The notes below the pieces were generated by a model, which saw only the letters and a list, made by a program, of their open reading frames with translations, did no database searches and was not told the DNA's origin. 64,000 nucleotides of DNA from Pseudonocardiaceae bacterium (GTDB lineage Bacteria > Actinomycetota > Actinomycetes > Mycobacteriales > Pseudonocardiaceae): positions 1 to 64,000 of the forward strand of contig WHSZ01000004.1 of the NCBI GenBank assembly GCA_009379845.1. Reading direction: 5' to 3'. Position numbers and translations under genes: made by a program. This document shows, piece after piece, positions 36,906-49,827 of the stretch (position 1 is the stretch's first letter; the number at the start of each line of letters is the position of its first letter).

Positions 36906-37595
36906 GTGGCACATCAGCCGTTGATCGCACCGAGCATCCTGTCCGCTGACTTCGCGCGGCTCGCGGATGAGTCCGCCGCGGTGGGCGCCGGACCGTCCGG
37001 CCCCGGTGCCGACTGGTTACACGTCGACGTGATGGACGCGCATTTCGTGCCGAACCTGACGCTGGGCCTTCCGGTCGTCAAGGCCCTGCTCGGTGCCACC
37101 GAGATCCCGATCGACTGCCACCTGATGATCGACGACCCGGACCGCTGGGCGATCGGTTACGCGGAAGCAGGCGCGTACAACGTGACGGTGCACGTGGAGG
37201 CGGCAGCGGACCCGGTGCGGATCGCGAAGAACCTGCGCTCAGCCGGGGCCAAGGCCGGGCTCTCGGTGAAGCCGAACACGCCGCTCGATCCGTACCTCGA
37301 GATCCTCGAGAACTACGACACGCTGCTGGTGATGTCCGTCGAGCCGGGCTTCGGCGGGCAGGCGTTCATGCCGGAGGTGCTGGACAAGGTGCGCACCGCG
37401 CGCAGGCTGGCCGACACCGGGCACCTCAAGCTGCTCGTCGAGATCGATGGCGGGGTCAACGCGGACACCATCGAACAGGCCGCGGAGGCCGGGGTGGACT
37501 GTTTCGTGGCAGGCTCCGCGGTATACGGCGCGGATGATCCCGCGCTTGCCGTTGAGAAGCTGCGGGATCAGGCGCGGCGCGCGAGCGGAAGGTAA
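36906..37595 (+). CDS. rpe: Ribulose-phosphate 3-epimerase
   Basis: The 229-residue TIM barrel starts [16 protein letters not shown] and contains the metal-site [24 protein letters not shown], and [15 protein letters not shown], all epimerase signatures. It interconverts ribulose- and xylulose-5-phosphate and links to the pentose phosphate genes further on. GTG start. It is the first gene of the rpe-rib run. Confidence 0.97.
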   Translation: MAHQPLIAPSILSADFARLADESAAVGAGPSGPGADWLHVDVMDAHFVPNLTLGLPVVKALLGATEIPIDCHLMIDDPDRWAIGYAEAGAYNVTVHVEAAADPVRIAKNLRSAGAKAGLSVKPNTPLDPYLEILENYDTLLVMSVEPGFGGQAFMPEVLDKVRTARRLADTGHLKLLVEIDGGVNADTIEQAAEAGVDCFVAGSAVYGADDPALAVEKLRDQARRASGR

Positions 37596-37601
37596 CGGAG
37601 C

Positions 37602-38243
37602 ATGTTCACCGGCATCGTCGAGGAGATCGGCGAGATCGCGGCTGTGCGGCAGGGACCGAACGCGGCGCGGCTGACCGTGCGCGGTCCGCTGGTCACCTCG
37701 GATGCCCGGCACGGCGATTCCATCGCGGTCAACGGGGTGTGCCTGACCGTGGTGCATGTCGAGGCGGACACCTTCGCGGTGGACGTGGTGCACGAGACGT
37801 TGCTGCGCAGCAGCTTGGCCAAGGCCGAGCAGGGGGAAAGGGTGAACCTGGAGCGCGCGGCAGCGGTCGGGCAACGCCTCGGCGGGCACATCATGCAGGG
37901 ACACGTGGACGGCACCGGCGTGCTGCTGTCCAGGGACGAGACCGGCCTGACCCGCTTCGGTGTGGACGAAGCGCTCACTCGCTACCTGGTCGAGAAGGGT
38001 TCCATCGCGGTCGACGGGGTGTCGCTGACCGTGGTGAGCCCTGGAATCGACGAGTTCAGTGTGGCGTTGATCCCAACAACGCTTTCCGATACCACCTTGG
38101 GCGTGCGCGAACCAGGTGATGTAGTGAACCTGGAGGTCGACGTGCTGTCCAAGTATCTGGAACGGCTCGCCGAGCCGCACCTGCTCGGGTACGCCCATAG
38201 GCAGGCGAGGGACAATGGTGTGGGAGGCGAGGAACCGCCGTGA
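37602..38243 (+). CDS. ribE: Riboflavin synthase alpha chain
   Basis: The 213-residue protein has the two repeated lumazine-binding domains. Each shows a VNGVCLTV-type strand ([22 protein letters not shown]) and the first begins [10 protein letters not shown]. It makes riboflavin from two lumazine molecules. It starts six bases after rpe and overlaps ribBA by GTGA. Confidence 0.96.
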   Translation: MFTGIVEEIGEIAAVRQGPNAARLTVRGPLVTSDARHGDSIAVNGVCLTVVHVEADTFAVDVVHETLLRSSLAKAEQGERVNLERAAAVGQRLGGHIMQGHVDGTGVLLSRDETGLTRFGVDEALTRYLVEKGSIAVDGVSLTVVSPGIDEFSVALIPTTLSDTTLGVREPGDVVNLEVDVLSKYLERLAEPHLLGYAHRQARDNGVGGEEPP

Positions 38244-39541
38244 GCGACGCATTTGCTGACATCGATGCCGCGATCGCGGATATCGCGGCCGGGCGTCCGG
38301 TCGTCGTGGTTGACGACGAGGATCGGGAAAACGAGGGCGACCTGATCTTCGCCGCGGAGAAGGCGACGCCCGAACTCGTCGCGTTCATGGTCCGCTACAC
38401 GTCCGGCTACATCTGCGTGCCGCTCACCGAGCCGGACTGTGACCGTCTCGACCTGCCCCCAATGTTCCACACCAACCAGGACGCCCGTGGCACGGCGTAC
38501 ACCGTGACGGTGGACGCCAGGGAGGGCATCGGCACCGGGATCTCGGCCGCCGACCGGTCCCGCACCATCCGGCTGCTCGCCGACGAGGCGTCCACCGCGA
38601 CCGACTTCTCCCGGCCGGGACACGTGGTGCCACTGCGGGCCAAGGAAGGTGGCGTGCTGCGCAGGCCTGGGCACACCGAGGCGGCCGTTGACCTGGCTGT
38701 GCTCGCCGGGCTGCGGCCCGCGGGGGCGCTCTGCGAGATCGTCAGCCAGAAGGAAGACGGCGACATGGCGCGCCGGGACGAGCTCGAGGTGTTCGCCGCC
38801 GACCACGACCTCAAGTTGATCAGCATCGCGGATCTGATCGCCTACCGGCGACGGTTCGAGAAGCAGGTGGAGCGGGTCGCGGAGGCGCGGCTGCCCACCA
38901 GGCACGGCACGTTCCGCGCGATCGGCTACGACAGCCTGCTGGACGGCATCGAGCACGTCGCGCTGGTGTACGGCGAGATCGGGGACGGCGACGGGGTGCT
39001 GGTCCGGGTGCACTCGGAATGCCTCACCGGTGACGTGTTCGGCTCGCTACGTTGCGACTGCGGCAACCAGCTCGACGCGGCGCTGGCCGCGGTGGCTGAG
39101 GAGGGCCGGGGCGTGGTGCTGTACGTGCGCGGGCACGAGGGGCGCGGCATTGGGCTGATGCACAAGCTGCAGGCCTACCAGTTGCAGGACGCGGGTGCGG
39201 ACACCGTGGACGCGAACCTCGCGCTCGGCATGCCGGCTGACGGGCGGGACTACGGCACCGGCGCGCAGATCCTGGCCGACTTGGGTATCCGGTCGATGCG
39301 GCTGCTCACCAACAACCCGGCGAAGCGGGTGGGCCTGGAAGGCTACGGGCTCGAGGTCCTCGACCGCGTGGTGTTGCCGTCCTCGGCCAACCCGGAGAAC
39401 CTGCGCTACCTGCGCACCAAGCGCGACCGGTTGGGCCACGAGCTCGCCGACCTCGAACAGTACGACACGCAGGGTGCTCCCGAGCTGACGAACAACGGTG
39501 AGGAGAACCCGCGAACCGGCGAAGCAGGTGTCACCGCATGA
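38240..39541 (+). CDS. ribBA: Bifunctional DHBP synthase/GTP cyclohydrolase II
   Basis: The 433-residue fusion has an N-terminal DHBP synthase (about 1-205; [26 protein letters not shown]) and a C-terminal GTP cyclohydrolase II (about 210-420) with the zinc Cys motif [11 protein letters not shown], the VHSECLTGD strand and [13 protein letters not shown]. It supplies both riboflavin precursors. In mycobacteria ribG (ribD) lies just before ribE; no such gene is here. Confidence 0.97.
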   Translation: MSDAFADIDAAIADIAAGRPVVVVDDEDRENEGDLIFAAEKATPELVAFMVRYTSGYICVPLTEPDCDRLDLPPMFHTNQDARGTAYTVTVDAREGIGTGISAADRSRTIRLLADEASTATDFSRPGHVVPLRAKEGGVLRRPGHTEAAVDLAVLAGLRPAGALCEIVSQKEDGDMARRDELEVFAADHDLKLISIADLIAYRRRFEKQVERVAEARLPTRHGTFRAIGYDSLLDGIEHVALVYGEIGDGDGVLVRVHSECLTGDVFGSLRCDCGNQLDAALAAVAEEGRGVVLYVRGHEGRGIGLMHKLQAYQLQDAGADTVDANLALGMPADGRDYGTGAQILADLGIRSMRLLTNNPAKRVGLEGYGLEVLDRVVLPSSANPENLRYLRTKRDRLGHELADLEQYDTQGAPELTNNGEENPRTGEAGVTA

Positions 39542-40114
<573 letters not shown>

Positions 40115-40166
40115 CCGCCGACGTGTGTACCCCCGCGGAGGCGGCATCTTGACCGGAGGCGGCATC

Positions 40167-40616
40167 ATGACCGAACCCGAGCGGGTGCAGTTCCGCCCGC
40201 GCCGGATCACCTGGGTTTCGGTGATCTCGGCCGTCGTGCTGATCGTGGCATTCACCGTGGTCGGCCTGTTGCTGCGCAGCGGCGACACGGGCGTGCGGTT
40301 CGGGGTGGCCGATCAGGTCGCGATGGTCGGGTTCGGCATCCTGCTCGCGTTCGGCGCCCTGCTGTGGGCGCGCCCGCGGGTGCGCGCGGACGCCGAGTAC
40401 ATCGAGGTGCGCAACGTGCTGACCACCCAGCGGTACTCGTGGAAGCTGGTGCAGCAGGTCAGTTTCCCGGACGGCGCGCCGTGGGCGAGGCTGGAGCTGC
40501 CGGAGGACGAGTACGTGCCGGTGATGGCGGTGCAGGCGGTTGATCGCGAGCGCGCGGTGCACGCGGTTCGCACCCTGCGCGCGCTGCACAAGCGGGCGCA
40601 GGAGGTCGAGCAGTGA
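40167..40616 (+). CDS. Membrane protein with a PH domain
   Basis: The 149-residue protein has two N-terminal membrane segments (about 13-33 and 47-66) and a PH-like domain (RADAEYIEVRNVLTTQRYSWKLVQQVSFPDG). It lies after ribH as in several actinobacteria; function is unknown. The ATG at 40167 follows GGAGG at about nine bases. A repeated GGAGGCGGCATC (around 40138 and 40155) makes a TTG at 40149 an alternative start. It overlaps the HAD gene. Confidence 0.75.
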   Translation: MTEPERVQFRPRRITWVSVISAVVLIVAFTVVGLLLRSGDTGVRFGVADQVAMVGFGILLAFGALLWARPRVRADAEYIEVRNVLTTQRYSWKLVQQVSFPDGAPWARLELPEDEYVPVMAVQAVDRERAVHAVRTLRALHKRAQEVEQ

Positions 40617-41293
40617 GTGCCCCGGTGGCCCGCCCGCGGCTGGTGCTGTTCGACGTGATGGAGACGCTGCTCGCCCTCGAACCGCTGCGCCAGCGCTTCG
40701 TGGACGTGGGTCGCCCAGGCCACGAGCTGGACGTGTTCTTCGCGCGCACGCTGCGCGATGGCATGGCGTTCACGCTTGCCGGCCAGGCACCGCCGTTCCG
40801 TGACGTCGCCCGTGCCGAGCTGCGCACCACCAGCGGGCTGGACGAGGACGGGATCGATCACGTGCTGCGCGGATTCGGCGAGCTGCCGGCGCAACCGGAC
40901 GCCGAGCGCGCGCTGGCGCTGGTGGCCGAGGCCGGCATCCCGGCGTACGCCTTCACGCACGGCTCGGCGGCGATGATCGGGGCGTCGATGGCACGGTCCC
41001 CGGTTTTCGATTCGCTGCGCGGTGTGCTCTCCAGCGAGGAGATCTCCGCGTTCAAACCGCCGGCACGCACCTACCACTGGGCCTGCCAGCAGGCCGGGTC
41101 GCAGCCGCACCACACCGCGCTGATCGCGGTGCACTCCTGGGACACGCATGGCGCGCTGCGTGCCGGGCTGCTCGCCGGGTTCGCGACCCGTCTGGAGGGC
41201 CGGTTGTCGGAGGTCGTGGACCGCCCGCAGGTGGTCGCGGAGCGGCTGGACGAGGTAGTGGAAGGGCTGCTGGCGTTGCCGAGTGCCGGCTGA
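40613..41293 (+). CDS. HAD-superfamily hydrolase (haloacid dehalogenase type II-like)
   Basis: The 226-residue protein has motif I LFDVMETL with the nucleophilic Asp, motif II AFTHGS, Lys in SAFKPPARTYHW, and SWDTHGALRAG near the C-terminus, the arrangement of type II L-2-haloacid dehalogenases. A second Asp of the phosphatase DxD is Met here, consistent with dehalogenase-type activity. The natural substrate is unknown. Coupled to the PH gene by GTGA. Confidence 0.8.
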   Translation: MSAPVARPRLVLFDVMETLLALEPLRQRFVDVGRPGHELDVFFARTLRDGMAFTLAGQAPPFRDVARAELRTTSGLDEDGIDHVLRGFGELPAQPDAERALALVAEAGIPAYAFTHGSAAMIGASMARSPVFDSLRGVLSSEEISAFKPPARTYHWACQQAGSQPHHTALIAVHSWDTHGALRAGLLAGFATRLEGRLSEVVDRPQVVAERLDEVVEGLLALPSAG

Positions 41294-41357
41294 CGGGTTG
41301 CCGCGGCCGCCCGCGTGCCCCCGTGGTCCCAGCGCCGGCGATGTCCGGGGCCGTACG

Positions 41358-41363
41358 TAGGCT
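41358..41363 (+). promoter_or_regulatory. -10 box TAGGCT of a probable leaderless uvrC transcript
   Basis: TAGGCT ends six bases before the uvrC GTG at 41370, in the 76-base gap after the HAD gene. This spacing supports leaderless translation; no Shine-Dalgarno sequence is seen. Confidence 0.5.
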
Positions 41364-41369
41364 GGCGAT

Positions 41370-43334
41370 GTGGCCGATCCGTCCACCTACCGTCCAGCAC
41401 CGGGCAGCATCCCGGACGCCCCTGGCGTGTACAAATTCCGCGACGCGAGCTCCCGTGTCGTCTACGTCGGCAAGGCGAAGAGCCTGCGCAGCCGGCTCAA
41501 CTCGTACTTCGCCGACCTTTCCGGGCTGCACCCGCGCACCAGGCAGATGGTGAGCACCGCGGCGTCCGTGGAGTGGACCGTGGTGAGCACCGAGGTCGAG
41601 GCGCTCCAGCTGGAGTACAACTGGATCAAGGAGTTCGACCCGAGGTTCAACGTCCGGTACCGGGACGACAAGTCCTACCCGGTGCTCGCGGTGACGCTGC
41701 ACGAAGAATTCCCGCGCCCGCACGTGTACCGCGGGCCGCGTCGCGCCGGGGTGCGCTACTTCGGGCCGTACTCGCACGCCTGGGCCATCCGGGAGACCCT
41801 CGATCTGCTGCTGCGCGTGTTCCCCGCGCGCACCTGTTCGAACAGCGTGTTCAAGCGGCACACCCAGATCGGCAGGCCGTGCCTGCTCGGCTACATCGAG
41901 AAGTGCTCGGCACCGTGCGTCGGCAGGGTGAACGCCGAGCAGCACCGGCAGATCGTGGACGACTTCTGCGAGTTCCTCGCCGGCCGCACCGACGTGATGG
42001 TGCGCAGGCTGGAACGCGCGATGGCCGAGGCATCCGAGCAACTCGAGTTCGAGCGCGCCGCCCGGCTGCGGGACGATCTCGGCGCGCTGCGCAGGGCGAT
42101 GGAGAAGCAGGCGGTGGTGCTCGGCGACGGCACCGACGCCGACGTGGTGGCCTTCGCGCACGACGAGCTGGAAGCCGCGGTGCAGGTGTTCCACGTTCGC
42201 GGCGGGCGGGTGCGCGGCCAGCGCGGCTGGGTCGTCGAGAAGGTCGAGGACATGGACGAGGCCGCGCTCGTCGCCCAGTTCCTCAGCCAGTTCTACGGCG
42301 AGCAGGTGGACGTCGCCGCGCACACCGAAGGCACCGACGTGAGCGGCGGCCCGGTGCCCAAGGAGGTGCTGGTGCCGGCGCTTCCGGAGGACGCGGACGC
42401 GCTCACCGAATGGCTGTCCGGGCTGCGCGGTGCGCGGGTGCGGCTGCGGGTGGCCCAGCGCGGTGACAAGCGGGCGCTGGCTGACACCGTGGCCCGCAAC
42501 GCGGGCGAAGCGTTCGCCCAGCACAAGCTGCGCCGCGCCGGGGACCTCACCGCGCGGTCCGCGGCGCTGCAGGAACTGCAGGAGCAGCTCGGATTGGACA
42601 CCGCACCGCTGCGCATCGAATGCGTGGACATCAGCCATATCCAGGGCAGCGACGTGGTGGCTTCGCTAGCGGTGTTCGAGGACGGGCTGCCGCGCAAGTC
42701 CGAGTACCGGCGCTTCGAGATCCGCGATGCCGCCACGGAGGGCGACGTCGCATCCATCGCCGAGGTGATCCGCCGACGGTTTTCCCGCTATCTCAAGGAA
42801 ACCTCGTCGGGCGAGGAGGCCGAGCGCCCAGGTCTCGACCCGGAAACCGGCCGGCCGCGGAAATTCGCCTATCCGCCGAACCTGCTCGTGGTGGACGGCG
42901 CGGGCCCGCAGGCGACCGCTGCCGCCGATGTGCTCGCCGAACTCGGCATCACCGATGTCGCGGTGGTCGGGCTGGCCAAGCGGCTGGAGGAAGTGTGGCC
43001 GCCCGCGGAGGAGTACCCGGTGGTCCTGCCGCGCACCAGCGAGGCGCTCTACCTGCTGCAGCGGGTGCGGGACGAGGCGCACCGGTTCGCGATCCGCTAT
43101 CACCGGCAGAAGCGCTCCAAGCGGATGACCACGTCGCAGCTGGACAACGTGCCCGGCCTCGGCCAGGCGAGAAAAAACGCGCTCATCAAGCATTTCGGGT
43201 CGCTACGGCGGCTGAAACAGGCCAGTGTGGACGAGATCAGCGGGGTGCCAGGGGTGGGCAGGCGCACCGCCGAAGCGGTACACGCCGCCCTCGTCGGAGA
43301 GCGGTCCAACAGCGGAGGGAAGTCGGAGTCGTGA
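41370..43334 (+). CDS. uvrC: Excinuclease ABC subunit C
   Basis: The 654-residue protein shows the N-terminal GIY-YIG nuclease ([25 protein letters not shown]), a UVR helix ([20 protein letters not shown]), the RNase H-like C-terminal nuclease, and tandem helix-hairpin-helix motifs ([38 protein letters not shown]). It incises either side of DNA damage with UvrB. It heads the uvrC-rapZ-yvcK-whiA group. Confidence 0.97.
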   Translation: MADPSTYRPAPGSIPDAPGVYKFRDASSRVVYVGKAKSLRSRLNSYFADLSGLHPRTRQMVSTAASVEWTVVSTEVEALQLEYNWIKEFDPRFNVRYRDDKSYPVLAVTLHEEFPRPHVYRGPRRAGVRYFGPYSHAWAIRETLDLLLRVFPARTCSNSVFKRHTQIGRPCLLGYIEKCSAPCVGRVNAEQHRQIVDDFCEFLAGRTDVMVRRLERAMAEASEQLEFERAARLRDDLGALRRAMEKQAVVLGDGTDADVVAFAHDELEAAVQVFHVRGGRVRGQRGWVVEKVEDMDEAALVAQFLSQFYGEQVDVAAHTEGTDVSGGPVPKEVLVPALPEDADALTEWLSGLRGARVRLRVAQRGDKRALADTVARNAGEAFAQHKLRRAGDLTARSAALQELQEQLGLDTAPLRIECVDISHIQGSDVVASLAVFEDGLPRKSEYRRFEIRDAATEGDVASIAEVIRRRFSRYLKETSSGEEAERPGLDPETGRPRKFAYPPNLLVVDGAGPQATAAADVLAELGITDVAVVGLAKRLEEVWPPAEEYPVVLPRTSEALYLLQRVRDEAHRFAIRYHRQKRSKRMTTSQLDNVPGLGQARKNALIKHFGSLRRLKQASVDEISGVPGVGRRTAEAVHAALVGERSNSGGKSES

Positions 43335-44224
43335 CGGAACAGAACACCCAGGCCGGCAGCGCCGGTATGGAGGTCGCGGTGGTCACCGGGCTGTCCGGTG
43401 CCGGCCGGAGCACCGCGGCGAAATGCCTCGAGGATCTCGGCTGGTTCGTGGTGGACAACCTGCCGCCCGAACTGGTCGCCACCATGGTCGAGCTGGGTGT
43501 GCAGGCGCGCGGCGTGATCACCAAGGTCGCCGTGGTGATGGACGTGCGTTCCCGGGCGTTCACCGAGGACCTATCTTCGGTGATCAAGGATCTGGATACC
43601 AGAGGGTACAAGCCGAGGGTGCTGTTCCTGGAGGCCACCGACGCCGTGCTGGTGAGCCGTTTCGAGCAGGTCAAACGCAGTCACCCGATGCAGGCGGACG
43701 GCAGGCTGGTGGACGGCATCACCTCGGAACGCGGGCTGCTCACGCCGTTGCGGGAGGAGGCCGACCTGGTGCTGGACACCTCGGCGCTGTCCGTGCACCA
43801 GCTGCGGGCCAAGATCGAGGACGCGTTCGGCTCGGAGACCAGTACCCAGACCAGGGTCACGGTGCTGTCCTTCGGCTACAAGTACGGCCTGCCGATGGAC
43901 GCCGACATGGTGATGGACGTGCGGTTCCTGCCGAACCCGTTCTGGATCCCCGAGTTGCGCGACCTGACAGGGCTGGACAGCGAGGTGCGCAACTACGTGG
44001 TAACCCAGGAGGGCGCGAGCGACTTCCTGGACCGCTATCACGAGTTGCTCCGGCTGATCGGCGCCGGATACCGGCGGGAGGGCAAGCGGTTCCTCACGCT
44101 GGCCGTGGGGTGCACCGGGGGTAAGCACCGCAGCGTCGCACTGTCCGAGGAGCTGGCCGCGATGCTGTCCAAGGAGGACGGCATGACGGTGAAGGTCGTG
44201 CACCGGGACTTGGGGCGGGAGTGA
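43331..44224 (+). CDS. rapZ: RNase adapter RapZ/YvcJ-type nucleotide-binding protein
   Basis: The 297-residue protein has the Walker A-like [18 protein letters not shown] and [11 protein letters not shown], then a C-terminal domain with [13 protein letters not shown] and [14 protein letters not shown]-type residues ([17 protein letters not shown]). In Gram-positives its partner network differs from E. coli RapZ and it probably senses nucleotides. It overlaps uvrC by GTGA and yvcK by four bases. Confidence 0.93.
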   Translation: MTEQNTQAGSAGMEVAVVTGLSGAGRSTAAKCLEDLGWFVVDNLPPELVATMVELGVQARGVITKVAVVMDVRSRAFTEDLSSVIKDLDTRGYKPRVLFLEATDAVLVSRFEQVKRSHPMQADGRLVDGITSERGLLTPLREEADLVLDTSALSVHQLRAKIEDAFGSETSTQTRVTVLSFGYKYGLPMDADMVMDVRFLPNPFWIPELRDLTGLDSEVRNYVVTQEGASDFLDRYHELLRLIGAGYRREGKRFLTLAVGCTGGKHRSVALSEELAAMLSKEDGMTVKVVHRDLGRE

Positions 44225-45222
44225 CGGAACTACCGAGACCGCGGGCCGTGGCGCTGGGCGGCGGGCACGGCCTGTACACCACCCTGACGGCGCTGCGCAG
44301 GCTCACCCGGCAGGTGACCGCGGTGGTCACCGTCGCGGACGACGGTGGCTCGTCCGGGCGAATTCGTCGGGAGCTCGGGTTACTCCCTCCAGGTGATCTT
44401 CGCCAGGCCTTCGCGGCGCTCGCGCTGGCCGATATGGCTGGCGCGGACCACCCCTGCGGTGACGGTACGGAAAGCAGGCTGTGGGCCGAGGTGTTCCAGC
44501 ACCGGTTCGGCGGCTCCGGCGCGCTCGCCGGGCACGCGGTGGGCAACCTGCTGCTCGCCGGGCTGTTCGAGGTGCTTGGTGATCCGGTGGCCGCGCTGGA
44601 CGAGGCCGCCCGGCTGCTGCAACTGCCGGGACGGGTGCTGCCGATGTGCCCGGAACCTCTGGACATCGAGGCGGAGGTGCACGGCCTCGAAGCGGCGGAC
44701 GGCACGCCTCGGCGGATCAGGGGCCAGGTCGCGGTGGCCTCCACCCCCGGCCAGGTGTACCGGATCAGCCTGCACAGCGCCTCGGATACGGTGCCGAGGG
44801 CCTGCCCTGAGGCGGTACGTGCGGTGCTCGACGCCGATGTCGTGCTGCTCGGCCCTGGCTCGTGGTTCACCAGCGTGCTGCCGCATCTGCTGGTGCCCGA
44901 GCTGCGGGATGCGCTGGTGCGGACCACGGCGACCAAGATCGTTGTGCTGAATTTGATCCCTCAGCCGGGGGAAACCGCGGGGTTCTCCCCGGAGCGCCAT
45001 CTCGACGTACTCTCCGAGCACGCGCCGGAACTGCGGGTAGACGCCGTGATCGCCGACGTGGACGCCGTCCCTACCCCCGACCGGCTGCGGCGAGCGGCGA
45101 CTAGCTTGGGGGCACACGCGCGGCTGGACCGTATCGCCGCGTCCGGTGTCGAGGGGCGGCACGATCCGGATGCGCTCGCGGGCAGCCTGCGGCAGGCTTT
45201 GCGCGTCGCGAGTGACGAATGA
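44221..45222 (+). CDS. yvcK: YvcK/CofD-like gluconeogenesis factor
   Basis: The 333-residue protein starts with [18 protein letters not shown] and contains [17 protein letters not shown] and [17 protein letters not shown], all YvcK signatures. It binds UDP-sugars and is linked to cell-wall growth and carbon use in B. subtilis and mycobacteria (CuvA). Translation is coupled to rapZ. The frame lies just before whiA as in other actinobacteria. Confidence 0.93.
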   Translation: MTELPRPRAVALGGGHGLYTTLTALRRLTRQVTAVVTVADDGGSSGRIRRELGLLPPGDLRQAFAALALADMAGADHPCGDGTESRLWAEVFQHRFGGSGALAGHAVGNLLLAGLFEVLGDPVAALDEAARLLQLPGRVLPMCPEPLDIEAEVHGLEAADGTPRRIRGQVAVASTPGQVYRISLHSASDTVPRACPEAVRAVLDADVVLLGPGSWFTSVLPHLLVPELRDALVRTTATKIVVLNLIPQPGETAGFSPERHLDVLSEHAPELRVDAVIADVDAVPTPDRLRRAATSLGAHARLDRIAASGVEGRHDPDALAGSLRQALRVASDE

Positions 45223-45310
45223 GGGACGCACGAGGCAGGGCAGCGCGGATGTAGGCAGGGGAGCACCGAGCGAGCCCACGGGTGACACCGAGGGCGGAGA
45301 GGAGGGCCCG

Positions 45311-46297
45311 GTGGCAATGACCGCGGCGGTCAAGGACGAGTTGAGCCGGCTGGACGTGTCCAAGACCTGCTGTCGACGTGCGGAGGTGTCGTCGCTGCTG
45401 CGGTTCGCGGGCGGCCTGCACATCGTGGGCGGGCGGGTGGTCGTGGAGGCCGAGCTGAACACCGGTGCCGCGGCACGCCGGCTGCGCAAGGAGATCCACG
45501 ACCTGTTCGGTCACCACTCCGATGTGCACGTGATCAGCTCGGGAGGCTTGCGGAAGGGCACCCGCTACGTGGTCAGGGTGGTGAAGGACGGCGACGGGCT
45601 GGCAAGGCAGACCGGGCTGCTCGATCCGCGTGGCCGGCCGGTGCGGGGGCTGCCCGCGTCGGTGGTCTCCGGTGGAACCTGCGATTCCGAGGCGGCGTGG
45701 CGTGGCGCCTTCCTCGCGCACGGTTCACTGACCGAGCCGGGCCGGTCGTCGTCGCTTGAGGTCACCTGCCCCGGCCCGGAGGCCGCGCTGGCGCTGGTGG
45801 GTGCAGCCCGCCGGTTGGGCATCACGGCCAAGTCCCGCGAGGTGCGTGGCGCGGACCGGGTGGTGGTGCGGGACGGCGACGCGATCGGCGCGATGCTCAC
45901 CCGGCTCGGTGCGCATTCCAGCGTGCTGTCCTGGGAGGAGCGCCGGATGCGGCGCGAGGTGCGGGCGACGGCCAACCGGCTGGCGAACTTCGACGACGCG
46001 AACCTGCGGCGCTCCGCGCGCGCCGCGGTGGCCGCGGCGGCCAGGGTCGAGCGGGCGCTGGAGATCCTCGGCCCGGAAGCCCCCGAGCATTTGCTGTCCG
46101 CGGGGCAACTCCGGCTGGCCAACCGGCAGGCCTCGCTCGAGGAACTTGGCCAGCTTTCCGACCCGCCAATGACCAAGGACGCGGTGGCCGGCCGGATCAG
46201 GCGGCTGCTGGCGATGGCGGACAAGCAGGCGAAGGAGCAGGGCCTGCCGGACACCGAATCGGCCGTCACAGCCGAGATGCTGGAGGAAGAAGGCTAG
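45311..46297 (+). CDS. whiA: Sporulation regulator WhiA
   Basis: The 328-residue protein starts [14 protein letters not shown] and has the LAGLIDADG-like N-terminal domain and a C-terminal helix-turn-helix with [24 protein letters not shown]. It is strongly similar to Streptomyces WhiA. WhiA and WhiB together activate division genes during sporulation. I prefer the GTG at 45311 because Streptomyces WhiA starts [10 protein letters not shown]; the ATG at 45317 is the next possibility. A WhiA-type GACAC lies 27 bases upstream (45284-45288), a weak hint of autoregulation. Confidence 0.95.
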   Translation: MAMTAAVKDELSRLDVSKTCCRRAEVSSLLRFAGGLHIVGGRVVVEAELNTGAAARRLRKEIHDLFGHHSDVHVISSGGLRKGTRYVVRVVKDGDGLARQTGLLDPRGRPVRGLPASVVSGGTCDSEAAWRGAFLAHGSLTEPGRSSSLEVTCPGPEAALALVGAARRLGITAKSREVRGADRVVVRDGDAIGAMLTRLGAHSSVLSWEERRMRREVRATANRLANFDDANLRRSARAAVAAAARVERALEILGPEAPEHLLSAGQLRLANRQASLEELGQLSDPPMTKDAVAGRIRRLLAMADKQAKEQGLPDTESAVTAEMLEEEG

Positions 46298-46317
46298 CCG
46301 TCCGTGCGGACGGGTAG
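46294..46317 (+). terminator. Hairpin terminator at the whiA stop
   Basis: CCGTCC-GTGC-GGACGG (46298-46313) is a perfect 6-bp stem. It is extended by CTA (46294-46296) pairing with TAG (46315-46317) across one mismatch, so it overlaps the whiA stop codon. No T-run follows, as often in high-GC actinobacteria. It separates whiA from the gap operon. Confidence 0.6.
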
Positions 46318-46380
46318 CCGCTGCTACGAGCCGGTCCGTTCGAACGTTAGGGTGGAATCGGTTCAGTCATGACGAGTTAA

Positions 46381-47448
<1,068 letters not shown>

Positions 47449-47450
47449 GC

Positions 47451-48662
47451 ATGGCGGGCGCACAAACCCTGGACGATCTGATTTCCGCGGGGGTGTCCGG
47501 TCGGCGCGTGCTGGTGCGGGCCGACCTGAACGTCCCGCTGGACGGCGACGTGATCACCGACGACGGCCGGGTCCGCGCCTCGGTGCCGACCCTGCGGCGG
47601 CTCGCCGACGCGGGCGCGAAAGTGGTGGTGGCCTCTCACCTCGGCCGGCCGAAGGGCGAGCCGGAGCCGAAGTACTCGCTGCGGCCGGTTGCCCGGCGGC
47701 TCGGCGAACTGCTCGGCGCCGACGTCGCGCTGGCCGGGGACGTCGCGGGCGAGCAGGCGCGCGACTGCGTGGCCGGGCTGGCCGACGGCGGGGTGGCGCT
47801 GCTGGAGAACGTGCGGTTCGACCCGAGGGAGACCAGCAAGGACGACGCCGAGCGGGCGGCGCTCGCCGGGGAGCTGGCCGGGCTGGTCGGCTCGGACGGC
47901 GCGTTCGTCTCGGACGGGTTCGGCGTGGTGCACCGCAAGCAGGCGTCCGTGTACGACGTGGCCAAGCTGCTGCCGCGCTACGCGGGCGGGCTGGTGCTCA
48001 CCGAGCTGGAGGTGCTGCGCAGGCTCACCGGCGACATGCCCCGGCCGTACGCGGTGGCCCTCGGCGGCTCCAAGGTCTCGGACAAGCTCGCGGTCATCGA
48101 GGCGCTGCTTCCGCAGGTGGACGCGCTGCTGGTGGGCGGGGGGATGTGCTTCACGTTCCTCGCCGCGCGCGGCTACGGCGTCGGCGATTCGCTGCTCGAG
48201 AAGGACATGGTTGACGTGTGCGAGCGGCTGCTCGATGACGCCGGAGGCAAGATCCAGCTGCCGGTGGACGTGGTCGTCGCCAAGGAGTTGAGCGAGGACG
48301 CGCGGACCCAGACGGTGGCCGTGGACGGGATCCCGGATGAGTGGAAGGGCCTGGACATCGGCCCGAGCACGGTCCAACGGTTCGCCGCGACACTGGCTGG
48401 CGCCGGCACGGTGTTCTGGAACGGCCCGATGGGCGTGTTCGAGTTCGCGCCGTTCGCCGATGGCACCCGCGGGGTGGCGCGGGCGATCGCGGACTCCGAC
48501 TCGTTCAGCGTCGTCGGCGGCGGTGACTCCGCGGCCGCGGTGCGCATCCTGGGCCTGCCGGAGGACGGCTTCACGCACATCTCGACCGGTGGCGGTGCGT
48601 CGCTGGAATTCCTGGAAGGTAAGGATCTGCCCGGTGTGACGGTCCTTGAGGAGGGCTCGTAA
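47451..48662 (+). CDS. pgk: Phosphoglycerate kinase
   Basis: The 403-residue protein begins with [21 protein letters not shown] and contains [25 protein letters not shown] and GGGDSAAAV, the nucleotide-binding signatures. It starts two bases after gap. The frame from 47388 reads back into gap and is rejected. Confidence 0.97.
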   Translation: MAGAQTLDDLISAGVSGRRVLVRADLNVPLDGDVITDDGRVRASVPTLRRLADAGAKVVVASHLGRPKGEPEPKYSLRPVARRLGELLGADVALAGDVAGEQARDCVAGLADGGVALLENVRFDPRETSKDDAERAALAGELAGLVGSDGAFVSDGFGVVHRKQASVYDVAKLLPRYAGGLVLTELEVLRRLTGDMPRPYAVALGGSKVSDKLAVIEALLPQVDALLVGGGMCFTFLAARGYGVGDSLLEKDMVDVCERLLDDAGGKIQLPVDVVVAKELSEDARTQTVAVDGIPDEWKGLDIGPSTVQRFAATLAGAGTVFWNGPMGVFEFAPFADGTRGVARAIADSDSFSVVGGGDSAAAVRILGLPEDGFTHISTGGGASLEFLEGKDLPGVTVLEEGS

Positions 48663-48664
48663 CG

Positions 48665-49450
48665 ATGGCCAAGCTGCCACTCATCGCCGGCAACTGGAAG
48701 ATGAACCTGAACCACCTCGAGGCGATCGCGCTGGTGCAGAAGATCGCGTTCTCCTTGCCGGAGAAGTACTTCAGCAAGGTCGAGGTCGCGGTCCTGCCGC
48801 CGTTCACCGACATCCGCAGCGTGCAGACCCTCGTTGAGGGCGACAAGTTGCTGTTCGGCTACGGCGCGCAGGACATCTCGCCGCACGAGTCCGGTGCCTA
48901 CACCGGCGATGTGTCCGGCCCGATGCTGGCCAAGCTCGGCTGCACGTATGTGACGATCGGCCACTCCGAGCGCCGCGAGCATCACGGCGAAGATGACGAT
49001 CTGGTGAATCGCAAGGTGCGGGCCGCGCTGAAGAACGGCATCAAGCCGATCCTGTGTGTCGGCGAGCCGCTCGAGGTGCGCGAGCAGGGTGGGCACGTCG
49101 AGCACTGCGACGGGCAGCTGGTCGCCGGGCTGAAGGGTCTGAAGACCGAGCAGGTCCGCGACGTGGTGGTGGCCTACGAGCCGGTGTGGGCGATCGGGAC
49201 CGGGCGGGTGGCCACCCCGGCCGACGCCGAGGAGGTGTGCGCCGCGCTGCGCGCGCAGCTTTCCGAGAAGTACGGCGGGGACGTCGCCGAGGAGGCCCGC
49301 GTGCTGTACGGCGGCTCGGTGAAGTCCGGCAACATCGCCGAGCTGGTCGGGCAGCAGAACATCGACGGCGCGCTGGTCGGCGGGGCGAGCCTGCAGGCAG
49401 AGGAGTTCACGAAGCTGTGCGCGATGGCGGCTGGCGGGCCGTTGCCTTGA
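48665..49450 (+). CDS. tpiA: Triosephosphate isomerase
   Basis: The 261-residue TIM barrel has the substrate Asn/Lys in GNWKMNLN, the catalytic His in TIGHSERR, the catalytic Glu in [11 protein letters not shown] and [11 protein letters not shown]. It starts two bases after pgk. Confidence 0.98.
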   Translation: MAKLPLIAGNWKMNLNHLEAIALVQKIAFSLPEKYFSKVEVAVLPPFTDIRSVQTLVEGDKLLFGYGAQDISPHESGAYTGDVSGPMLAKLGCTYVTIGHSERREHHGEDDDLVNRKVRAALKNGIKPILCVGEPLEVREQGGHVEHCDGQLVAGLKGLKTEQVRDVVVAYEPVWAIGTGRVATPADAEEVCAALRAQLSEKYGGDVAEEARVLYGGSVKSGNIAELVGQQNIDGALVGGASLQAEEFTKLCAMAAGGPLP

Positions 49451-49473
49451 GTGTCGGAGTTACCAGCTATCCT
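49447..49473 (+). promoter_or_regulatory. Possible sigma-70-type promoter for secG
   Basis: TTGAGT (49447-49452) overlaps the tpiA stop and TATCCT (49468-49473) follows after 15 bases. The spacing is slightly short, so the promoter is plausible but not certain. Confidence 0.4.
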
Positions 49474-49505
49474 GTGATCTCAACCGCCGTAGTAGCGAGG
49501 AAGAG

Positions 49506-49739
49506 ATGCAACTGTTCTTGCAAGTCCTGCTGATCGTGTCGAGCTTCCTGCTGATTCTTACCGTGCTACTACACCGCGGTCGCGGTGGCGGATTGTCGTC
49601 CCTGTTCGGCGGCGGGATGCAGTCCAGCCTTTCCGGGTCGAGTGTGGTCGAGAAGAACCTTGACCGGATAACGGTGTTCGTCGGGGCAGTGTGGGTGATC
49701 AGCATCGTGGGGCTCGGTCTGCTGGTGAAGGTGGGCTGA
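49506..49739 (+). CDS. secG: Preprotein translocase subunit SecG
   Basis: The 77-residue protein has two membrane helices (about 2-23 and 53-75) joined by a Gly-rich loop GGGLSSLFGGGMQSSLSGS, typical of SecG. It is part of SecYEG. GAGGAAGAG precedes the ATG. In mycobacteria it also follows tpiA. Confidence 0.95.
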   Translation: MQLFLQVLLIVSSFLLILTVLLHRGRGGGLSSLFGGGMQSSLSGSSVVEKNLDRITVFVGAVWVISIVGLGLLVKVG

Positions 49740-49827
49740 CCGCCGCCCTGTCCCCGGGGCACCTGGCGATTGGAAACATCAAGAAAGCACTACCGAGTAG
49801 AACACTATAGGTGGGGTGTGAAAATTG

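Noticed and set aside
37596-37601. FMN riboswitch upstream of ribE
   Set aside because: Only six bases separate rpe and ribE, so there is no space for one.
41052-42638. 528-residue minus-strand frame opposite uvrC
   Set aside because: Antisense to uvrC with biased composition and no motif.
45284-45288. GACAC upstream of whiA as a proven WhiA site
   Set aside because: A five-base motif is expected by chance many times in a window of this size; kept only as a remark.
49771-49800. SigR-type promoter (GGAAT-N18-GTT) before rbpA, as in Streptomyces
   Set aside because: A GGAAA is present but no GTT lies at the required distance.
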